Shown here: positions 37,757 through 49,997 of the stretch, piece after piece | How the letters are laid out: every line of letters starts with the position of its first letter | How positions within the stretch are numbered: the first letter of the stretch is position 1 | Notes under the pieces: generated by a model | Database searches by the model: none | Told to the model about the DNA's origin: nothing | Seen by the model: the letters and a program-made list of their open reading frames with translations, nothing else | NCBI GenBank assembly: GCA_964036155.1 | Contig: OZ038423.1 | Coordinates: 40,997,249-41,061,248, forward strand | DNA from: Diploscapter coronatus | Taxonomy: Eukaryota > Nematoda > Chromadorea > Rhabditida > Rhabditidae | Length of the DNA stretch: 64,000 nt | Reading direction: 5' to 3' | Position numbers and translations under genes: made by a program

Positions 37757-39299
37757 GTCCGATATTTTGCATTCTTCTTGTAAACTAAGTTATTTTTTGT
37801 GCTAGTGAAATTCACTCTTTTCTCTTACTTTACTCCAAACTCTTTCAATTAACCTAACCTTAACCGACTTTCATAGTCGACTTTTATCAGAACTCTTAAG
37901 TTGTCATGTTTAACCCTTGTTGTTTATTAGGAGAGGGTAAGAGTCATCAGACTCGAATCTTGTAGTCTCAATTTTGCATTTTCACTCTTTTTTGTTCCAT
38001 TTTAATTTTCACGTAGTTCTTCACTTATTTGGTATTGATTGTCTACTCTCTGCCTTCTCAAATGCTCCATGCATTTTCTGTCAAATCTAACCCCTATTTC
38101 GTTTGTTTTACCTGCTGCTTTATTATTTTAGTCTTGGTGCCTTGTGACTTATATTCATTTGCTGATTTGGGAAAGAAACGGATTGATGGTATTGACTTGT
38201 CTTAGTCTCTTCGTCTTTGATATGATTTAGGTATCGAATAAAGTATTTCGAAACTAAATCATGTACAAAAGTAACTTTTCAATCAGTTCATGGCTGACTG
38301 GTTTCGATATATCTTACATTTGGATAAATCCAGGATCTTTTCGCCTGTCAAAGGACCCCCGTCTATAATTCCATCAAAATGATTCCTAACTTCTAACGAT
38401 AAGAGATTCTGAATATTCTCTTTGAAGAATCCGAATTCAACCAACTGATATTAGTGAGTCAGAAGTCCCGGATAAACATCGATTGGAAGAGGAGAACACG
38501 GAGGGCTGTGCCTGGTCACCGATTCGTGACGACTCCATTCAGCTACAGTACAGATCGGCAAATTCATGCAGTTCAGTTGATTTATTATTATTATAATGTG
38601 CATATTTTCATCATTTCCGAAGATTATTCTTATAGTTTTGTCTAGCAGAGAATTTAAAATTCGGTTCTGCAAAAATCCGAACGTTTGAAACGATCATATC
38701 GATGCTATTTTTTCGAATAAAAAGGAAATACTTGGAAGAAAAAATTCTGTTAACACTCTGCACAGTATCACGGGTCAGCTCTACGATAAATTGGCAAGTC
38801 TTATTTTGATATCGTTAACGACTTTTGCTATTCGAACGTTCCTTTGGAGATTTAGGTAATTCTTGGATGAGTTTACATGCGATTTTTCTTTCTTTCATTT
38901 TGGTATATGCCAAAAATCAAAGTATTTTTACTGAAGTTTTTAATTCATTTTCAAATTATACCTGCAATTTTATCTACTGCATTGAGATTAATGCTGATTT
39001 AACATTTGAATAGTGTGGAATTGCATAATGCGAGCAGATTGAGTACGTGAGTGACATGTCCTTGAGGATGCGAATGGTTTTCGAGTCCGATTCAGCACAA
39101 CAATCCACAACCTTCCTTTCTTGTCCAAAGCAAATTTGCCTGTAAATGGGAGGACGAGTCATGTCTTTCCCTCCTTTCTTCCCATTTCCCGCTCATTCTA
39201 CCCATTTTCCCTTTGAAAATAGCTTTAGACCTCTTCCAGTTTAGCGCTAATGCCTACTATTATTGAATCTATTATTGTTTTGTCATTATTCTTTATCAG
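37757..39299. other. 3' UTR of RBFOX-like gene and unassigned sequence
   Basis: 37757-38240 is T-rich and contains AATAAA near 38238, likely the 3' UTR. Around 38450-38580 the + strand reads ESEVPDKHRLEEENTEGCAW after an ATTAG acceptor, and around 39038-39141 it reads IEYVSDMSLRMRMVFESDSA after GAGCAG. Both look like exons, possibly of the gene continuing at 39300, but their phases do not join cleanly and they are left unassigned. Confidence 0.4.
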
Positions 39300-40293
39300 G
39301 TCAACCTTTTGTTCAGAGTCAGTCCAAACAGCTCTTTCGAAAAGTATTTTATACAAATTGATTCAGAAATGTTTATTGCACCTATTATCGAGAGACTAAT
39401 GAAATCACATGCGGGTGGGTGTTTTTTGCAGTCTTAAATCGATTTTCATCGACATTTTTTCTTTCATTTTTAATAGTTTAGAACAGTAACTTGTGAAACT
39501 CATATTCCCCCTAATGCAGAACTGGAAAAGGAAGGATTGGATGTGAAACTGCCTAGAGGATGGTATGTACTTTACCATTTTTAGATCTCGTTATTCCTAT
39601 TTGCTCATTTTCCTACAAATAGATTAATTGTTTCAATTTCATATCCCTGTACTTCAAGGTTTGGAGAGCATCAGCTAAAGTAATGCTGACAATGCAGAAC
39701 TTCAAATATTCAAATAGTTCGTATAGTAAAAAAACATTCTTCGTTAACTTTCCAGCTAATTAGTGATTTCTATATGAAAATAGTTATTTGCGTGAAATAA
39801 CATGATTCCTCATCTTTGATTTATATCCATAAAATCAAATAAAATTGGGTTGTGGGAGAAAGTTTGACAATGGAATAATTCTCGAAGCTCAACATACTGT
39901 TTGAAGGTATCGAATTGGCATTATGCAAATTCGCCATGACCATGGCTGGCTGAATTTGTACAGGAGAAGAGCTGTAGGAAATGGATATTGGGATTTCTAC
40001 ACGAGTATTCCCGAGAGAAATTGTGCTGGGTATGAACGGGTTTGAAGATAGATTGGCTGTTCAAAAATAATTGCAGAGCATTTGGCATACATGCTGGCGA
40101 CAATCTGCTCGGCTCAGTGACGATCAAGGACCGAAAATGCTTCGATCGACTGGTCTATCAGATCGAGAAGAAGTCCACCATACAGAAATTCGATGTGTAT
40201 CAGTGCAGAAGGTGCATTTTCCACAGCTGCTGGTTGGGGAGCAGAATTCTGCCTGTTTCCCGAGAATATCTCACTAATCTGAGGAGCTATTGA
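39300..40293 (+). CDS. unrecognised multi-exon gene, 3' part
   Basis: Four exons that join in phase: 39300-39414, 39520-39562, 39907-40029, 40077-40293 (165 codons plus stop); the 5' end is not defined. Visible segments include VNLLFRVSPNSSFEKYFIQI, PRGWYRIGIMQIRHDHGW, NGYWDFYTSIPERNCAGAFG, and a Cys-rich end DVYQCRRCIFHSCWLGSR before REYLTNLRSY. There is no signal peptide or membrane segment in this part. The Cys spacing is loosely like a zinc-binding tail, but no family was recognised. Upstream candidate exons at 38455-38580 and 39038-39141 may belong to it. The acceptor before 39907 (GAAG) is weak. Confidence 0.5.
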
Positions 40294-40913
40294 TAATTCT
40301 TTCACCTTTAATTTCATTTGTACAACACTAGTTATTCAATGAAGGTAAATTATGATCATTCTTAACGTCTTTACAGTTCCAATATAAACCCATTTTCGTC
40401 TGTGTTTGCTACAAAGACTCGCCGATAGCTTCTCAAATTTCATTCAGCGGTAATCCCATGACTACTTGGGAAACGGTACAGAAATTAAGTCTATTGTCTC
40501 GATGAGAGGTATTTGAAGAAAAAACTCATTATTTTTCAAAGTAAAACGCTTGCAAAGTGTGCGCTTGTTAACGACGTTGTTTCGGATGGCTAATAAACAC
40601 GATATTGTCATCATGTGCATTCGAGTTTTCAGTCCTTCAGCCCGACTGCTCATTATTTTCTCTGTCCCGTCTTGTTTTGCTGTAACTTTATGTTGCCCCG
40701 GACAACCACTAACCTCGAATTAAGTTTCTAATTCGAAATCAAATCGGGAACTGAGAAGTTGGCTACAATACTGCTGCAGTGCAGAAAAGCGAGATAAACA
40801 TCTGCAGAGCTGCCCGCTGCGAGCAGATGCTTCACTAGTTCATTCGCAAATTATATTCTATCGATACTCGTCGGAAGTTCTAACTTTCCCATAACTTGTA
40901 GAAGAGCAAAGAG

Positions 40914-41471
40914 ATGAAAAAGGACATCGAGAACGTTCTTCCGAACAACCTCGAACAATTCACTCATCCGGAGAAGGATGGAGCAAGTCTCGAGGATCAG
41001 AGGTAATTCAATTGCCGTGTCGTTTCACTTCTCAATAAAATACCTATGTATTTTCATGATTTTTATTTTTGGTTATAGTGTTATAGTGGACCTACCAAAC
41101 AATCGGTTTACCTTCTTCGATGGTCTGATTGCTTCAGCATCTAAACTTTTCAACTCGGTTCGAAGACGAGTTGACGAAGATAATGTGGTAGGATTCACTC
41201 CAGAATACTCGGAAAGAAGTTATGATTTAGAGTGCGAATGATTTGGACATTTTGGTCGCAGAAGAAGGAACGGAGCAGTATTCCTCAAAGAAAGGTTTTT
41301 GAAGAATTTTGACAAAATTAAAATACGCAAAGTTTAGGAATATTATCGACTCTTTGTTGTTGCTTTTATTCTGACTGTTGTCTCGAAGATGAAGATGAAG
41401 AGATCAAATACACTTGCATGGATCCTGAGGCTGAATTAGTCGAGAAATTCAAGGCCATTGGACTGTTCTAG
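40914..41471 (+). CDS. small unrecognised protein with Cys cluster
   Basis: Small + strand gene that opens with MKKDIENVLPNNLEQFTHPE and ends KYTCMDPEAELVEKFKAIGL F-stop. Exons inferred: 40914-41003, 41078-about 41218, 41262-41295 and about 41339-41471; they can be joined in phase if a short intron (GTTATG..CGCAG) is removed between the second and third. Segments: VDLPNNRFTFFDGLIASASK, LFNSVRRRVDED, and a striking TLCCCFYSDCCLEDEDEE patch that could be lipidated or metal-binding. No family recognised. The start follows a TTGTAG, a possible spliced-leader acceptor. Confidence 0.5.
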
Positions 41472-44337
41472 CTCTAGATCTCGGAAACCAGAAATCAGAC
41501 AACATTTCGCCAACTTATTTGCCTCTTCAGCCCTCTATTTTCTAATAATTTCCTGTTTTGTTTGCAATCCAAATCCCTATTATTTTTTCACGTATGATTC
41601 ACCCCATTGTGTGATGCGAGAAATACAAATTTTAGTTCAGAGATTGACAAACTGATGAAAATGACAGCAGGCAGCGAAATTTTCTTTTATTTTGGGATTG
41701 ATTTTGTATCCCAACTTCCTCGTGATTTGACAATAATTATTGTATTGCAAAAGGATGATTCATAAGCAACGCAGAAAAGTTGTATGCAGTTTCGTTGACA
41801 AATCATTTTGCCCATTCTATCTTTTTGCACATCAACTGAGCTCAAAGAATTCCCATCGAAAGTGTGACATGTTTTTCTTTATTTTCAGAAACACAGAAAT
41901 CAAATCATAACATTTAAATCAATTGATCTAAAATGCCAGAAGAACCTTTGGCAAGTTATTTCACAAAAGCGCAATAATAAGAGAAATTTAATTATGATTT
42001 AATGGAATGTCGTCAAATTAAAAGAAAATCTTTACAAAACCGAGAAGTAATTGAAAATATCAACATTTCATTAATTCTATCAGATTTAAACCATTAAATC
42101 TCGAAGTTTGCAAGTCATGAAGTTGACAACTCGAATAATACTGCGTGATGGCACGTTATGACAAGACCTTTTTTAGAATACAGTGGCGGACAAAATAATG
42201 AATCGCCTCTCATATTTGTGCTGATTTTCAATCAACCGTTCAGCTCGATGCACTTTTCAGATTAAGCTAAAATTTTGCACACTGATAGATATGTACAAGA
42301 CATGTAAGTTTGTCAAGTTTTAGCTATTCAATAATTGTGTAAAACTGGGCTTCGGGTTGAAAATCGGCACGGATATAAGAGATGACTTAATACTTTTGTC
42401 CGCCACTATATGAATATTTTCAAAGCATGAAGAAAAAGGTCACTTCTTCATCTATTGGAAATCGTATCATCATCATCTTCTAAAGGGATTGTGCAATATT
42501 TTGCAAGCTGACATAAAGTTATAGCTCCCTTGCTTTCTTTAATTATTTAATTCTTCAACGAGTTATGATCTTCGTTACGTTTCTCTATAAGAGTCTTGCA
42601 AGGACAAGATCCCATAACATCATAATTTCAGGTTTCTAAATTTGTTACCAGCAGTATTATTGCTAGAGGGGATAATCGTCAGAAACCCTTGCGACCTACC
42701 TCCCGTATATTTTATTGGGCTAACGAAAATAGTTCCTAGGTCTGGTGATGAGCTAATCGTCGTCTTCAGTTGTACTTGCCATCCACTTTAGGGTCTAGGA
42801 GTGTAGAGAAAAGTTGATGACGAAGATCAACTTATGACTAATAAGGAGGTTCATAATGTCTGTCGACTGATCTGAATTGCTCAACTTAATGCAAAATATC
42901 GTGAATCATCTATTGATTTTCCTTCTTCTCGAAGAGTTTCATACTGCTCTTCTGTCCTAATTTGTCACGCCACAGGCAGCTCAATTTCTTGCCATTCATT
43001 CCCCTCTTTCCCCTTCCCTCCCCATACTTACTTGCTCACCACATGCTCATTTCTTCTCTTCAACACTCTTCCTTATCATTTTGATCTTCATTTCAATTTC
43101 ATTCCATTGACAATTCAGTCCCTCCCCTTTCCTTGCTTTGTCATTTTCTAGACTCTTCTTATCACTTCTTCTATCATTTTATCACCATTTCATCCCAGAC
43201 CTTCATTCACACTTTGTATTTTCTAGTCGTAATGCATTTTGCCTCTTCTTTTTGTTATTCTCTGCCTCGGGCATTTAAATTTTTCTTTGATGTCTGATAA
43301 TGAGATCAAAAACCTTGAGATCAAGTTTTCTTCGATGAAACGAAGAATTTTTAGATTTGAGATATCTTGTGCTCATAGTGCTCATAAACAAATTAGCAAT
43401 TTGAGCAGAATGAATCTAATCGAGCAGAATCATTTTTCTGCGGCATTCATTCGCTTCTGCAGAGTATCAGACCATTGGACAGAGGTTGATTCATCGTTGT
43501 TCGACAAACTCCCATAAACTTCTGTGACACTTTTTTTTTTTTCGAAAAAGTGACCAAATGTTTTCGAGAATTTATTCGCTACTTTTATACTTATCTTCAT
43601 TTCTCAACCACCTGCCTTCTCTTCGTTTTTTTTTTCAAATCGCTTATTATTTTTGTGCTCGTATCTGGAAAATTCTAGAAAAAATGTGGGGGTCTACGGT
43701 AGCCTTGATGAGTTGTGTGTTGGTTACAAAGCGTGTTGTGTATGAAATGCCCGGTGATATCACTCTTCCTCTGCTCTGTATCTCTATCATCTAGCTATGT
43801 CTTTCTGTCTTGACTTGCAGGGTCTATTGGGCGGTCTCTCCCTCTCTTCCCTATCGATTCCCCTCTCGGTCTCTGCCTCTCTGCCTGCCGCCTCTTCTCC
43901 TTCTCCCTCTTCACTCCTCCCCTCGATACCCCTCTTTCAGCCATTTTCCCCATTCCACATTCAGCTTCATCCTTCGGCTTTCCCCCGATCAGTTTCGATT
44001 CACTCCCCTTTTCTTTTATTCTTCCTTTGTTTATCTTTACCTATCTGCGTGACGTACTGCTCTATAAATGATCAGTTCATCATTTTATCTCCGCGCCGCT
44101 CTTTCCCTCTTCACTCCCCAATCCTAAAATCTAAAAATATCTCTCCTTTAATTCATGCTTTTCCTGTCACATGAGCAACCCTGCCAGGCACTGCGCATTA
44201 TCCCACTCCCCCTCCCTATTTGTGCATTATTTATTGCGCGTTCTTCCATCCCTGTTCTGCATTGATTTCTTCATCTGTTTATCGTATTTCGCAATGATGT
44301 GTGTTTCACGTTACTCACATTACTCAGCTCATTTCAG
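41472..44337. other. intergenic; MITE and pyrimidine-rich tract
   Basis: About 2.9 kb without a supported gene. It contains the mariner-like MITE at 42181-42408. From about 42930 to 44330 the + strand is strongly C/T-rich (repeats of TCTTCC and CCTCTT), which keeps frames open by composition; a Ser/Pro/Leu-rich frame after TTGCAG at 43819 is not trusted. Confidence 0.45.
42181..42408. mobile_element. Tc1/mariner-like MITE
   Basis: 228 bp bounded by CAGTGGCGGACAAAA and TTTTGTCCGCCACTA, with a TA dinucleotide on each side (42179-42180 and 42409-42410). The inverted similarity continues inward (CTCATATTTGTGCTGATTTT against AAATCGGCACGGATATAAGAG). The TA target and CAGT..GGACAAAA ends are typical of Tc1/mariner non-autonomous elements. 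No transposase. Confidence 0.8.
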
Positions 44338-45348
44338 GCACTCTTTGCCCGAGTGTCCCCTTGGCCATTCACAGCTCTCCACTAGTCGTTTGAATTCCGC
44401 GGGAGAGGATTCAAACGGCATCCTACTTGCTGTCCCCAGTCGATAATCGAAGATTCATCTAGAGGACGATCCAGAGGACAACTCACCCAACGGGGGTTTC
44501 CTCTTCCTGGTCAGTCATTTCTTCGCAGTTATTAAAGTTCTCGACGTTTTGAATTTTTATTCCTCGAAAAAATCTAATATCTATGCAGGATTTACTCGAG
44601 TACTTCTCAACACGATTTTCTCTCATTACCGACTTTTATCTATCTTCAAAGCATGAGGATTGAAAGAAGATGTTGCCACGAGTTTCCTGCAAAATATGAA
44701 AAAAAAAGTTCGAGTTTTCTCAAGTCGCAATATTGCGAAAGTTGCATTCAAATTGTCAATTTGTTGTGCTGAAGCGTCTTCGAGCAAAGAAGACAGACAA
44801 TGGTACTAAAATAGTCATTGTCATCAAGTCTTGTGACATACTCGAAAATAATCAGACGACACGTTCTTCTTCCGGTTTATTGCAGATAAAGAGTCACATG
44901 ACAAAATCGATTGACTTCATTGATTGGTGATAAGAAATGACGCCGAGGGTTGCATACTTTTTGAAATGGAAAGGCATTAATTGCCTGTGAGTTCTTTCCT
45001 CCAAAGAGTTGGTGCACTCTTCTCTAATGTTTGAAGTGAGCACGCGTTCCAAATGCGGGAAAAGATAGAAAGACAGGAGAAATAACAGCATTGGAGAGGA
45101 AAAATACAGTTAAAAAAAAAAAACTCGAGAATTGTTGTACTCTCACTCGAGAGGAAATTCCTCAGCGCTAAGATAATTGTGTTCCATGATTTTGAATAAT
45201 AAGATGTTGTTGCAGGAACTAGAGGAACTCTACGGAATCGTGTTCTGCACGCATTCGGAGCCGCAACTGCCCACAGGCCGAGTCCGTCTGAACAAGAACG
45301 AGGAGCCCCCATTCGATCCTGACCCACTAGCTTTGTGCTTCTACTGAG
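44338..45348 (+). CDS. possible terminal exons of an unrecognised gene
   Basis: An exon ending 44509 reads HLEDDPEDNSPNGGFLFL to a GTCAGT donor and joins in phase 0 to 45216-45348, which reads ELEELYGIVFCTHSEPQLPT, GRVRLNKNEEPPFDPDP and LALCFY-stop. The stop codon (45345-45347) lies one base before a strong GTGAGA donor, so the transcript probably continues into untranslated exons. Upstream, the same frame meets a TAA at about 44442, so the true upstream splice is unknown. No family recognised. Confidence 0.35.
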
Positions 45349-45540
45349 GTGAGAGTTGTTATTTTTGATCAGAATAGTTTTCGAATCTTTCAAAAGCATT
45401 TAGAACGATCAATGCCGTGTTTTATCGCAATTAGCTCTTTTCTTATTTATTATTAGCTTCGTCAGACATTTTTTAAATGTTGAGTTCTAGATCTGAGAAA
45501 TATTTATTCTGAGAAAAGAAATTAATGGTGGAATTTTTCA

Positions 45541-46155
45541 GTTTCTTCTTCGGTTTCCCACGTAGCTTCACAGCGCGTGTTCGCGAGTTCTCTTCGCGTT
45601 CACGCTCTCTTCGAAACCCCAAGGTAAGCGGAAGTTCCAATTTTTCAAAGCAGTAGTTTCTAAGAATTAATGAGAACTGAAATATGGCTTTTTGTAAACT
45701 TCATCCCTAATCATTTGTAATTTCATCCATTTGTTAACTTCGTTCGACATTGAAACTAGGGTAGGCTAGGATAGATAGGACCGGATAGTTCGAACATTCA
45801 AACACCCTATTCGATGAGATGATAATTTGGAAACAACACAGGGTTTTCTCAACTCTATACCTAACCCTAATACCTTAAACTTTGTTGGTGTAATCACTGA
45901 TGAAGTTTATAAAAAAAAAACCCTAAAATATTTAATAAAACAATTTATCCATAAATTTTCAGAATAGTCGCGGAACTAGCGCGCGTTAGCTCGCGCGCAC
46001 CTTCTGCCGCTACTTCGGGTGAGTGGTGAATGCATTCTTTCAGGACTAATGTCTGCGCCTGTTTCAGGCACTCCACCCAAGCACTGCACGTGGCAAACTC
46101 GTGAGGAACTAGCCAGTCGACTCAGCGGCGCGAGACACATCCCTCCTTAACTTGG
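45541..46155 (+). other. candidate untranslated exons
   Basis: Three short segments bounded by good splice signals: about 45541-45624 (after TTTTTCAG, before GTAAGC), 45961-46019 (after TTTTCAG, before GTGAGT) and 46068-46155 (after TTTCAG, before GTCAGC). They do not form one long frame with either neighbour. They could be 3' UTR exons of the preceding frame or 5' UTR exons of the ODC-like gene. Position 45979-45998 holds a GCGCGCG..CGCGCGC hairpin. Confidence 0.3.
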
Positions 46156-46421
46156 TCAGCAAATTATAACTTATTGAATATTTGTATGGAAACTATTCCT
46201 CCAAATATAATCGGAAAATCTCATTTAAAAATTTCAAAGCAACAACGAAGAAATGAAACCTCAAAATCATTCAAGAACAAAAGGAAGCATGAATGTTCGC
46301 GGCTGCGTAATCTTTCCTTTCAGAGCGCGGAAAAGAAAAAGTGAGAAAAGGAAAGATATACAGTCGATATTTACTTTAATTTTTATTACAACTCGATTTG
46401 TGAGATGATTATGGATTTTCA

Positions 46422-46426
46422 GCCGA
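46422..46426 (+). promoter_or_regulatory. likely spliced-leader acceptor of the ODC-like gene
   Basis: GATTTTCAG ends at 46422, only four bases before the ATG at 46427. This is the normal arrangement for a trans-spliced nematode mRNA, but a cis acceptor from the upstream exons is equally possible. Confidence 0.4.
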
Positions 46427-49400
46427 ATGATTGAACGTCAACGCCTCCCTTCCTGCACGTATCATTCACTTCACGAAGAAGATGAGCAGTTACGCAGAGA
46501 CTCGTTTGCAGAGCAACCCATCGCCATTCTCTCTGCCCACAAGGACATTCAGCAGGTCGCTCGACATGTCGCTCAGGGACAGGTATGCAACATTGCAACA
46601 CTAAGCACTATTCATTGAATTTAATTCAAAATTCTACTTCTCAGACAAATCTTTTGAAGGATCATTTTGTGATTTTTTTGAACGCGATTCAGTTTTTTCT
46701 TTATACAAAAAAAAACTCATCACAAATAGATCACTTATCTTCAATAGTAAGGAAGATTAACTGACTTCTAAAGTTTTTTTTTCTCATTTCTAATTCTCTA
46801 GCGATATTTCACTACTATACAGACGATTCAATTTTCCGCTTTTATTTCTCAAGGAGCTCATTCTAACATTTGCAGAAATCGAACAGTCCGTTCTTTGTGA
46901 TGGACGTCGCTGCAGTGCACTCGCAAGTGGATCTGTGGCACGATTGCCTGCCCTCCGTGAAGCTCTGCTACGCACTCAGATGCAATGCAGACCCCGTCCT
47001 CGCCAAGCTGCTTGCTGACCAGAACATCGCTTTCGAGGTCGCCAATTCTGCTGAACTCGAATTGGTAGGTTACCCATTCTATCAGTTTTGAAAAGTAGTT
47101 AGATGTGAAAGGGAGTAGGTTTTTTTTTATAAGTGAAGAATATTTATCTCATAATTTCGCATGTATTTCCGAGTCCAAAAACTGGAAAATTAGAAAGGGG
47201 AAAAACGGCTTTAAGCCAGCCTCTCCTTTTCACGTTCTATTGCTATCTCTTTGACACTCGAAGACATAACCGTGCGCCACTTTACTTCCAGCTAAAGGAT
47301 CAAGAAATAACTGATTTTGCATTTCTTTCTTTCGAATGATTCAAGACATTCAATTTGATGAATTCAGGCGAAATCGCTCATCCACCCGCAGCAGATCATC
47401 TTCAACTGCCAGCTACTGACTCGCAAGGCCATGAAGATGGCCGGAGAGGCGAATGTCGGCACGATTGTCATCGAGAGCGCCAAGCAGCTCGAGGATGCAG
47501 TCCAGTTCGCTCCTTATGCTAGGTGGGCAGATTCAATATTACGCACTTCACAATATAAACTATTCAAAGTTCTATGGAGTTAGTTGGAAAGAACGTGCAT
47601 TATTAGGATTTAATTATCATCCTTACACTTATTGCCATTTTATTCAATTTCTTCAAAATCCCTGATCTAACTTCCATTCCATTTTTCCAGCTCTTATAAA
47701 CTGATACTTCACGAAGATAGTTAAAGAAAATGAGGACAGAACAGCATACTCGTTCTTCAATATGAAAACGATGTCTATAGAATGATATTATTTGATAGAA
47801 ATCGTATCGCCATCATATTGTACCGAAAGCGTGCGCCTTTTATGCCTTCTGTACCTAACTTGCTCGTCATGAGAAATACCTTCGTTCAATTTGCAGAATC
47901 ATCATCGCCCTGTGCCTGGGTCCGCGCTCCACGATGGGTTGCGATATGGCCACTGCAGAGGAGATCCTCGAACGGGCGTCCGATCTGCGAGCCAATGTGA
48001 CTGGAGTGTGTTTCCATTTGGGAGCAGGTCAGGATGCGTCTGCCTACTACAAGGCCCTGCGGGAAGTGAGACTGCTCTTCGACACGGCTCTGTCGCGATA
48101 CCGCATCAACTTGCGGTCAATCGGACTGGGCGGGGGATTCCAGGCTGCTGCTGCTGCTGGCATCGAATATGCGAATGAAGACTCGCAATTCCACAAGGTT
48201 TGACAATTAAATTCCGAACCTGTCGAACTATATACGATTAACCTAACGAACCGAAATACTAGTGTAGTTTGAGAGAAGAAAGTAATTCATAGGCCTTTCC
48301 TCTCAAAGATACATTTCGTTCATGCGATAGACAAGCAAGCAGGTCGACAATTGAAAACTCGCTATAGATCATATTATCTTTCGATCTCAACAATTTTCAG
48401 TTGTGCTACGTGATCAACGAGTCCTTGTCCGAGCTCTTCCCCATCAGTCAATTCCCCCAACTGAACGCATTCGCCACTCCTGGCCGATTCCTGGCAGCCC
48501 CTGCCTTCTCCCTCTGCACTGCAGTCACTGGCAAGAGGGCTCTCGATGCTAAACTCATCTCCAACGATGGTCAGCTCATTACATTTTAGAGAATAGAAAA
48601 GAGTTTCTTTGAAAAACTTTGATAAAATTCTTCTGCGATAACTCATTCTGATCTGTGAGTTTTCAGACTTCGATGAAGGAATCGGCTATGTCTACTCCAC
48701 AAATGACGGCCTGTACGGCTCGTTCGGCTGCCGTCTGCTCGACTGCCAGCCACAATGCAAACCTCTCTTTGTGAGTCTTCTCTCTACATACTTCACAGAA
48801 CCCACTTACTGCAAACGCATGAAAATTGAGACGGACGAGAGTGTAAAACTAGCCCCTTTTCAATAAGCAAAAAGCTTTCTCTCGGAAATTGGAACGTTCT
48901 ATTCCACGAAAACGTCTATCCCATCGAATAAATTAAACATGTTATTCGAGGGAAAGAAATCTCTCAATAGGGAAAATGGGAACGAAAGTCAACTTTCTTG
49001 AAAGAAGGGAACTCACAATTCGGATTTCTTCTAGCGATTCACATAATTAGATAAAGGCTCCAAGTTCCAAATTTAGATTTATTGGAGTTGGAAGTGAACA
49101 AAAGGAATGATTGATGGAGTTTTCAGGAAGGGAGTGGACAGGAGCACATCTCGACAGTGCTGGGACCGTCCCTCGAGGCAGTCGACGTAGCGCAATCCCT
49201 GGTGAGGGTGAGACAGCTGCGCGTAGGCGAGTGGCTACTCTGGCCCAACATGGGTGCCTACTCCATTCCTCTCGACTCCGATCGACCCACTCCTCCCGTC
49301 TTCTACTACGCTGGACAGGACAAATGGTAAGTTCGCGCTTTGGCTTGATTCAGTTTACTGCTTGAATAGTTTTAATCTTCATCATTTTATATTTACATTT

Positions 49401-49997
49401 TCAAAGCATTCTCGATTTTTAGCCACAAATGCATTTCTGCCAGAAGTAGATGCAGTCTTGCAACAAAAAAAGAAATACAGGATTGTCTCGCGACTCGAAA
49501 CCTTTATTTCTTCCAAGAGAACAAAGATCCTCACTCACTTATTAATTATTGGGTAGAGTCGTTTTTTTTCGATGCAGCAAACTTATCCTCAGAGATTCGT
49601 ATGCAAATGCAGCGATGAATACAAATACATCATAAGGATATGAAATAGACATACAATCATACATCTACTTCGTATTTCTCATTTCTCACAATCTGAGTAA
49701 CCAAGCGAAGATCGAAGATAAAGAGATATCTGAGAAAAATTATGAATCAGCCCAATTTTTCTAGTTCTCAAGTTTCTAATTATGGTATAATCAAAACTGA
49801 CACAGATTTCCTATATCAGAAAACTATTTAATAAATGAGTTTGCAGGAGCCAGATGACTCGCAAGTGTTCCCTATACGATTTGGACAGTCGTTCAGATGG
49901 GGCGAGTGACGTGGAGAGTCTGTCTGACGAGTGCGAATTGGCTCTGTTCGAGGATGTCATTGTCGACAGCCCTTTCGAGTTGCAGGCACAGCAGTAA
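46427..49997 (+). CDS. ornithine-decarboxylase-like protein lacking catalytic residues
   Basis: Predicted 474 aa from eight phase-consistent exons (46427-46582, 46876-47064, 47368-47522, 47897-48197, 48401-48569, 48667-48770, 49127-49326, 49847-49997). Group IV PLP decarboxylase fold: SPFFVMDV, the barrel with NVTGVCFHLGAGQDASAYY, IGLGGGF, FATPGRFLAAPAFSL, YVYSTNDGLYGSFGCRLLDC, VGEWLLWPNMGAY. Key ODC residues are altered. The PLP lysine of YAVKCND is Arg87 (YALRCNA). The Ser of FHVGSG is Ala209. Glu of AEPGR is Thr293. The active-site Cys of WGPTCDGLD is Leu374. Asp337 of NDGVYGSF is kept. It is therefore probably not a decarboxylase; such proteins in animals can act as antizyme inhibitors, which is inference here. 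The N-terminus (MIERQRLPSCTYHS) is unlike that of most ODCs, and the tail is acidic. Confidence 0.85.

Noticed and set aside
39300..40293. p53-family or nuclear-receptor DNA-binding domain
   Set aside because: Some short matches can be forced, but the zinc ligands and recognition elements of both families are not in the right order.
43797..44174. Ser/Pro/Leu-rich open frames on the + strand
   Set aside because: The DNA is a C/T-rich tract that avoids stops by composition; several frames are open at once and the products are low complexity.
44338..45348. Ornithine decarboxylase antizyme next to the ODC-like gene
   Set aside because: An in-frame stop followed by more coding-like sequence, and an end reading DPDPLALCFY, suggested antizyme, but +1 shifting soon meets a stop and the antizyme core is absent.
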